From Haliclystus octoradiatus (lineage: Eukaryota > Cnidaria > Staurozoa > Stauromedusae > Haliclystidae): a stretch of DNA of 64,000 bases. This document shows, piece by piece, positions 27,001 to 33,000 of this stretch. Location of the stretch: NCBI GenBank assembly GCA_916610825.1, contig OU744454.1, positions 211,001-275,000 of the forward strand, in the 5' to 3' direction. Below the pieces are notes generated by a model. That model did no database searches and was not told the DNA's origin. It saw only the letters and a program-made list of their open reading frames with translations. A program made the position numbers and the translations under genes. Positions within the stretch are counted from its first letter, which is position 1, and every line of letters begins with the position of its first letter.

Positions 27001-30000
27001 GAAGTATATACCAACATTATTCGTTTTCTATTTCTTGATATTATTATAACTTCTTACAAGCTAACGGGCCAATGGCAAATAAATTAAAAATTACCGATGT
27101 TGTTGGCAATTTCAACGGAGAAGGAGACGCTGATGAATGGTGGTCACGTTTTGAAATCGTAGCGAAATTACAAAACTATTCAAATGATGATATGGTGAAT
27201 TTGGTACCACTTTTGCTTCGCGGATCGCCATTCTTAGTATATCAGAAAATTTCTGACAAGGATAAGAAGGACTTGAAAATTATTAAAAATAAAATTATTA
27301 CTGCTTTTTCGTTGTCAAAATTTGCAGCTTACGAATTACTACGTAGCCGTACTTATAAACATGGGGAGAATATTGATGCCTACTTTAGCGACATCAAAAG
27401 ATTATGCGACTTGGCTGGACTTGGTGGTGCTGAAGTAGCTTTTGTTGTTGGATTGCCGGAGAATATTAGTATGCAATTACGTGTTATTGCAGACGCCAAA
27501 GCGGAGACATTAGTTGCTAGAGCTCGTGTTATGATTGAAGCAGAAAATACCAAAAATAATACTGAATCGTTTACTGCCGTCGGCGTGAGTCGGCGTAACA
27601 CTGGCTTTACAAAACACAACAGATATTGCGATGTATGTAAAAAACCGGGACATCTAACAGAAAAATGTTGGTCGAAGGGAAATAACAAACCCACTTGTTA
27701 CCGTTGCGGTCAAGAAGGCCATATATCGACAGGATGCAAGAACCCTTCTCAGGGAAACGACAAAGGGGCCGTAGCATATACTGTGGAGCCAATTACGACC
27801 CCAAACAATTAAATGGCTTACTAATTGTAATTGTTACTATTGCTGGACGTGAATATAAAGCACTGGTTGATACAGGAAGCACTAGCACTATATTAACAAA
27901 AAATGTCATTGTATTATCTGAGCAAAATAAAAATAATTGTAAAAGGAATATTATTATGATGAATAATTCGTCAATTGAATGTTGTGGATCAACAAATACA
28001 AATATTACATTGAATTCAATTACAAAGAGTATTGAGTGTATTATTGTTGATAACTTAATTACCAATATTGATATTATTTTTGGCATGAATGCTATAACGG
28101 CTTTCGGCGGTTTGTCAATTGATCCGCACGGAAAGATTAGTATTGGTCGCATTAATTATCCGATAACTGCTAGTACCATTGATAGTAAAAAATCAGTTCA
28201 ATCTAAAATTAATAATATTATTGAACTTAATGATTCCAATTTTTCTGCCCTTTTTGATGGAGAAAAATGGACTATCAAATGGAAATGGATAGAAGGAAAA
28301 GCTCCAGAATTCATGAAAAATGTTATTGGCCAGTACAATATGCAAGAGAATGTTAAAACGTCGTTTGACAAAAAACTTGAAGAATGGATAGAAAAAGGTT
28401 ATTTGGTTTCGTATGATGAAAAGGAACTAGGGCCACCTAAAGCATTAATACCATTATTTGCAGTATTCCAAGAAAGTAAACAAAAGGTACGTCCTATTTT
28501 AGATTTTCGTGAGGTTAATCAAAGTGTGGATTTATATAGTGGTGCTAGTGACGTTTGTCTTCAAAAATTGCGTGAATGGCGTAAGAAATCAGTAAATTGC
28601 GCTATTGTTGATCTTAAGGATGCATATTTACAATTAAATGTTGATAAAAGTTTATGGCCTTATCAAACTGTTTTATTTAAAGGCCAGCGTTGGTGTTTGA
28701 CCCGTATGGGATTTGGTCTTAACGTTGCGCCAATGATTATGTCAACCATTTTACGTAAGGTTTTATCTATGGATACGAAAGTTAAATCTGCATGCGATGC
28801 ATATATTGATGATATTTATGTAGACGAAAGCATTGTTGACGCTGACTATGTTAGAGAACATTTATTACGTTTTGGGTTGTTAGCCAAACCAGTGGAACGA
28901 TTTTCTGTAGCCGAACCGACAAGAGTATTGGGTCTCAATATAAATCGAGCTGGTGATAATTTGCTATGGAAAAGAGCTAATTCTTTAAATTTATGTGATA
29001 TTGATATTTCGACTTTAACAAAGAGGGAATTATATTCATTGTGTGGCCGATTAATCGGAATCCATCCTGTTTGTAATTGGTTACGTATTTATTGCAGTTA
29101 TTTAAAACGTTTATCAACTATTCACTCATGGGATGTTGTTTTACCAATAATTGATTGACGTTAATATTAATGGTACCTCTTCCTACAGACATGTAGCTCA
29201 TTTGCGCCATCGCCAATCTGGCGCAGTTACTGATTCTTGTATTGATGATACTCATGTTATTACAGATCATTTATCTGAAGCTTCATCTGATGCTGATGAC
29301 GATAACAATGTCAATGATGATGAAATTAATTTATCTGATGACCAAAATGAAAATGATGTTGTCCGAAATATTATTGACCGTCCTATTCGACAGCGACGAC
29401 CACCACAATGGTTGCAAGATTATGAAAGAACTTAACATTTTATATTTGTAATTTAACATTTATTATATACAAACTTTTTGTCCTACTTTCAAAGTTATTT
29501 AACACTTGTAGATCTTGAGATCTGGGTGGGATGTAGTTTAATTATTATTAAGTATTTTAATGTATCCGTAATATATTCAGTATGGATTTTATATTGAAGC
29601 CAATAAATTATTAGCCTCCTTTTCATAGCCTCATTTTAGATATTTCAAATGAAGGAGTGGTTAGATGAACTATATATCGCTTTTCAATTTCAATCGTCTT
29701 CTGATCTAGACGTCATTTTATATACGTGGACATTTTATGAACTAAATAATTTGTATATTATATTTGATATTATCTGCACATTTAATAAGCAGTAATTATA
29801 CATATATATCAAGATTAATACAATTTTATTATTAAAGTCAATTATACACGTTTTACTATATTGTGTTATTTTATCAATTATTAAAGTTGAAGTATATACC
29901 AACATTATTCGTTTTCTATTTCTTGATATTATTATAACTTCTTACTATAATTTCATCACATTAAATATTGGATTGTTATTACTGCATTGGCTTGGAAATA

Positions 30001-33000
30001 ACTTCTTTTTATCAATAAATCAGGTAAGCCAGCCAGCTACTGTACTAGACTAGGCTATTTAACAAGCAAAAGCATGTGCATGACAAATTGACAATTAGAC
30101 CAATCCGTCAACAATTTAATTTGTGTTTGTAGGATAGTTCTTGTATGATGAATTTGGAATCCCCACAAATGGTTGAATCTAACACAGAGCCAAGGTAGGA
30201 CTAGAAATGAAATTTGTGATTCATTGACTTGTAAGCTGATGTTGTTTTGGTAAAATTTATGGATTTTTATGGATTGTCATTGCTATTATAGAACTCAAAC
30301 TGAGAATGTATGCTGATACTAGATAGAGACTAAGATGTGGAGATCTGTAGCTCGTCCTGCAGAATGCAGATAGTTTAGCTGGATCATGAGTTACCGAGTT
30401 AAATTATGTTGTTAAACTGCAGTTCTGAGTTCATCAATATGTAAAGAATGTCAACAAGAAGGAATAAGCGAACACACTGAAATGTAGGCCTAACTGGTAA
30501 TCGATTTACATATTTATGAGCAGGCCTGGTGTTGTAGGCGATGCATGTCAATCTCATTATCAATTATTATAGTTACATGATAACAACAATTAAACATATT
30601 TTCATCACATTTCTTTATTTATTGATTTAATTTAGAATCAATAAGTTATTAACGATCATTGAATGCATAATCATCTGAAAAAGTGAAGCAGAGTAGCAGT
30701 CTACCTACAGATAGAGTATATGGGTAGGCCAACAAATTAATAAGTGAAGCAATGTCCAATTATATCAGCATATTTTGTTTATACTACTTTTTAACTCATC
30801 AGCTCTTCAAACCAACTGATGGATGGAGGAATTGGTAGGCCTACTCAATGCAGTGATACGGTAGGCTAATAATTTTGTTACAATTTGAACCCCTTGAAAT
30901 CTATATGTGGAATCATTATTTACTTGGAAATATTAAATGTTGTTGATACTCCGTAGTTTTATGTTGTTTTTACTTTATGATTTTCAGAAACAAGGAATTT
31001 GCCTTTTGCTAGAGATACAAAGAGACCTGTGCATACACATCCAATGTCATCCATATTTTAAACAATTGCTTAAACAAATCAGGTGAGAATAATGAGCCTA
31101 ATGATCCCTTTGAATGAGATAGGTCACCTCACACCTCACAGTGACCTCACAGTGTAGGCCATATAGGCTAGGCTACTATGACTATCAGAATAACATGGCT
31201 GATGATGCAGAGTACAAGCACTTATAATTTATTATTATATTATTCAAGATAACCCAGGCACCTCTCTCTATGACATCATGAATTTGAACACAGGTTCAGA
31301 AGAACTAATGATACTGCATTTATAGTCAATACATAAATAGACCTTTGAAAAGTGAATCAAGGTACTGCTAGTTTGTTCCATAGATCAACTTATTTTGAGA
31401 ACATTGTACGGGTATTATGAGTGACTTTCTGTTCTCATGCATATATCACTGTATCAGTGGCTTCCCAGTTCCCGGAGGGGTCGTCCCTAGGCTCTTGAGG
31501 GGGATTAGTCGGGTTTTGCCGAGAAATGGATTCCCTGGGGGGAAGTAGATTTGTCTTCTTCTGCACATTTTGATCTTTAGCCCCCAAGAAAAACCCCCGG
31601 AAATGTAATTTTTTAAAACGAATAGGCATAATTAATAACAGACACAACAATCTATTAAGTAAATTACCCATCTTCATCCTTGAATTTAATAAATGTTGCA
31701 TCATGATCTGGTTTCAGTAAGTCTTTCGGCACAAAATATTTAAATAAAATATTCCAAAGTACAACAAATAGTCAATACTTTCATATGGTTGATCTATGTT
31801 TACTACTGTGCTTCGTTTCGCCAATCAATGTAATATCATTTTCTATGTGTGTTCACTAGGTTTATCGGCTAGGAACTTGAAGTATGTTGATTTGATGGAG
31901 GAGTTTGATGAGTTGGAAAATGATATTGAGTCTGACATTGAGTACCAACACTTTGTAAGTAAAATATGATTGCACAATACTGCCCTGAAAAATGAATCTC
32001 AACATGGGATCAACATAGCAAATGAAGCTATCCCATATAATAATAATAATAATAATTTTACATTTTCAAAACAAAACTGAGCTCCCATTTAAAGTAAAGT
32101 GAATGTTTGAACTGGCTATGCTGGTTTGTGTCACAAGCCAAAACAATTTAAGAACATTGGGGTCTGTTTTATGTGACGCATGCAATGTATTACTTACCCG
32201 CACTACAGCATATAGAGTGGGCGTAACAATAATCATAAACATCATATCATTATCATCTTTATCAATTATTCAGAACCTGATAAGCCACAAGCATTTTTCA
32301 CATGACTCTCTACAGCCCCATAATTTACTGATCTAAGCTCGACTAGCAAATCAATTACAATGTTTGTTACAAAACTGTTTTCTTTATCACAAGGTGGCTC
32401 AGTTATCTACTATTGGGGGGAATTCTGTTAAAGAAGAAGTTGCAAATATTCTAAAGAAGTAAGTATATACGAATGTAATCACCAAATTGTAAGAACATTA
32501 GCTAATACAATCGAGCTGGGTTTACACAATTTGCTGCTATAATTATTCGAGGTGGGTTCAAGTCACATGTCACCTTTTAATTGATTACCTTTATTTTCTT
32601 CATAGATTTTTGTCTGACAAAGTAATGGCAGAAATGAATATGGGAGGAAAAAGGGGGAATAAGGTTGGCGTTGGAGCCTCAAGAATTATGCAGGCAGTAG
32701 TGGGTAAGTAGGCCTATTTAATTAAAATATAAAAATATTATTGTGTAGGCCTATTGTGTTTGTGTAATCATGTATATATGTACAGCAGTAGAATAAGGTC
32801 TAACAATTATTGTTTGCACATTTACTATAAACGTATATTTTAATAAGAAATCCTTTTATAAGAAACTAATCAATTGGCATTATCATTGGGCCTTTAGAAA
32901 TTTCAAGAAACTTAAGTACTGTATATAATTCTTCGAATTTACACATATTTTGTTATAGAAGCCTAGACTGTACTATAGTACTATTAAACTTTTGTTGGAT

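Larger units (their letters stand above)
26644..29945 (+). mobile_element. LTR retrotransposon (Ty3-like), recent but internally deleted, 3302 bp
   Basis: Two 414-bp LTRs (26644-27057 and 29532-29945) read identically by eye. They start TGTAGTTTAATT and end AACTTCTTAC. Between them are gag, protease and reverse transcriptase, then an abrupt stop at 29156-29158 and a tail frame. RNase H and integrase are missing, so the copy is non-autonomous. A purine-rich tract (TCTGGGTGGGA) precedes the 3' LTR. It lies 225 bp right of the ISL2EU element. The flanks (CCCAT left, TATAA right) show no target duplication. Confidence 0.88.
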
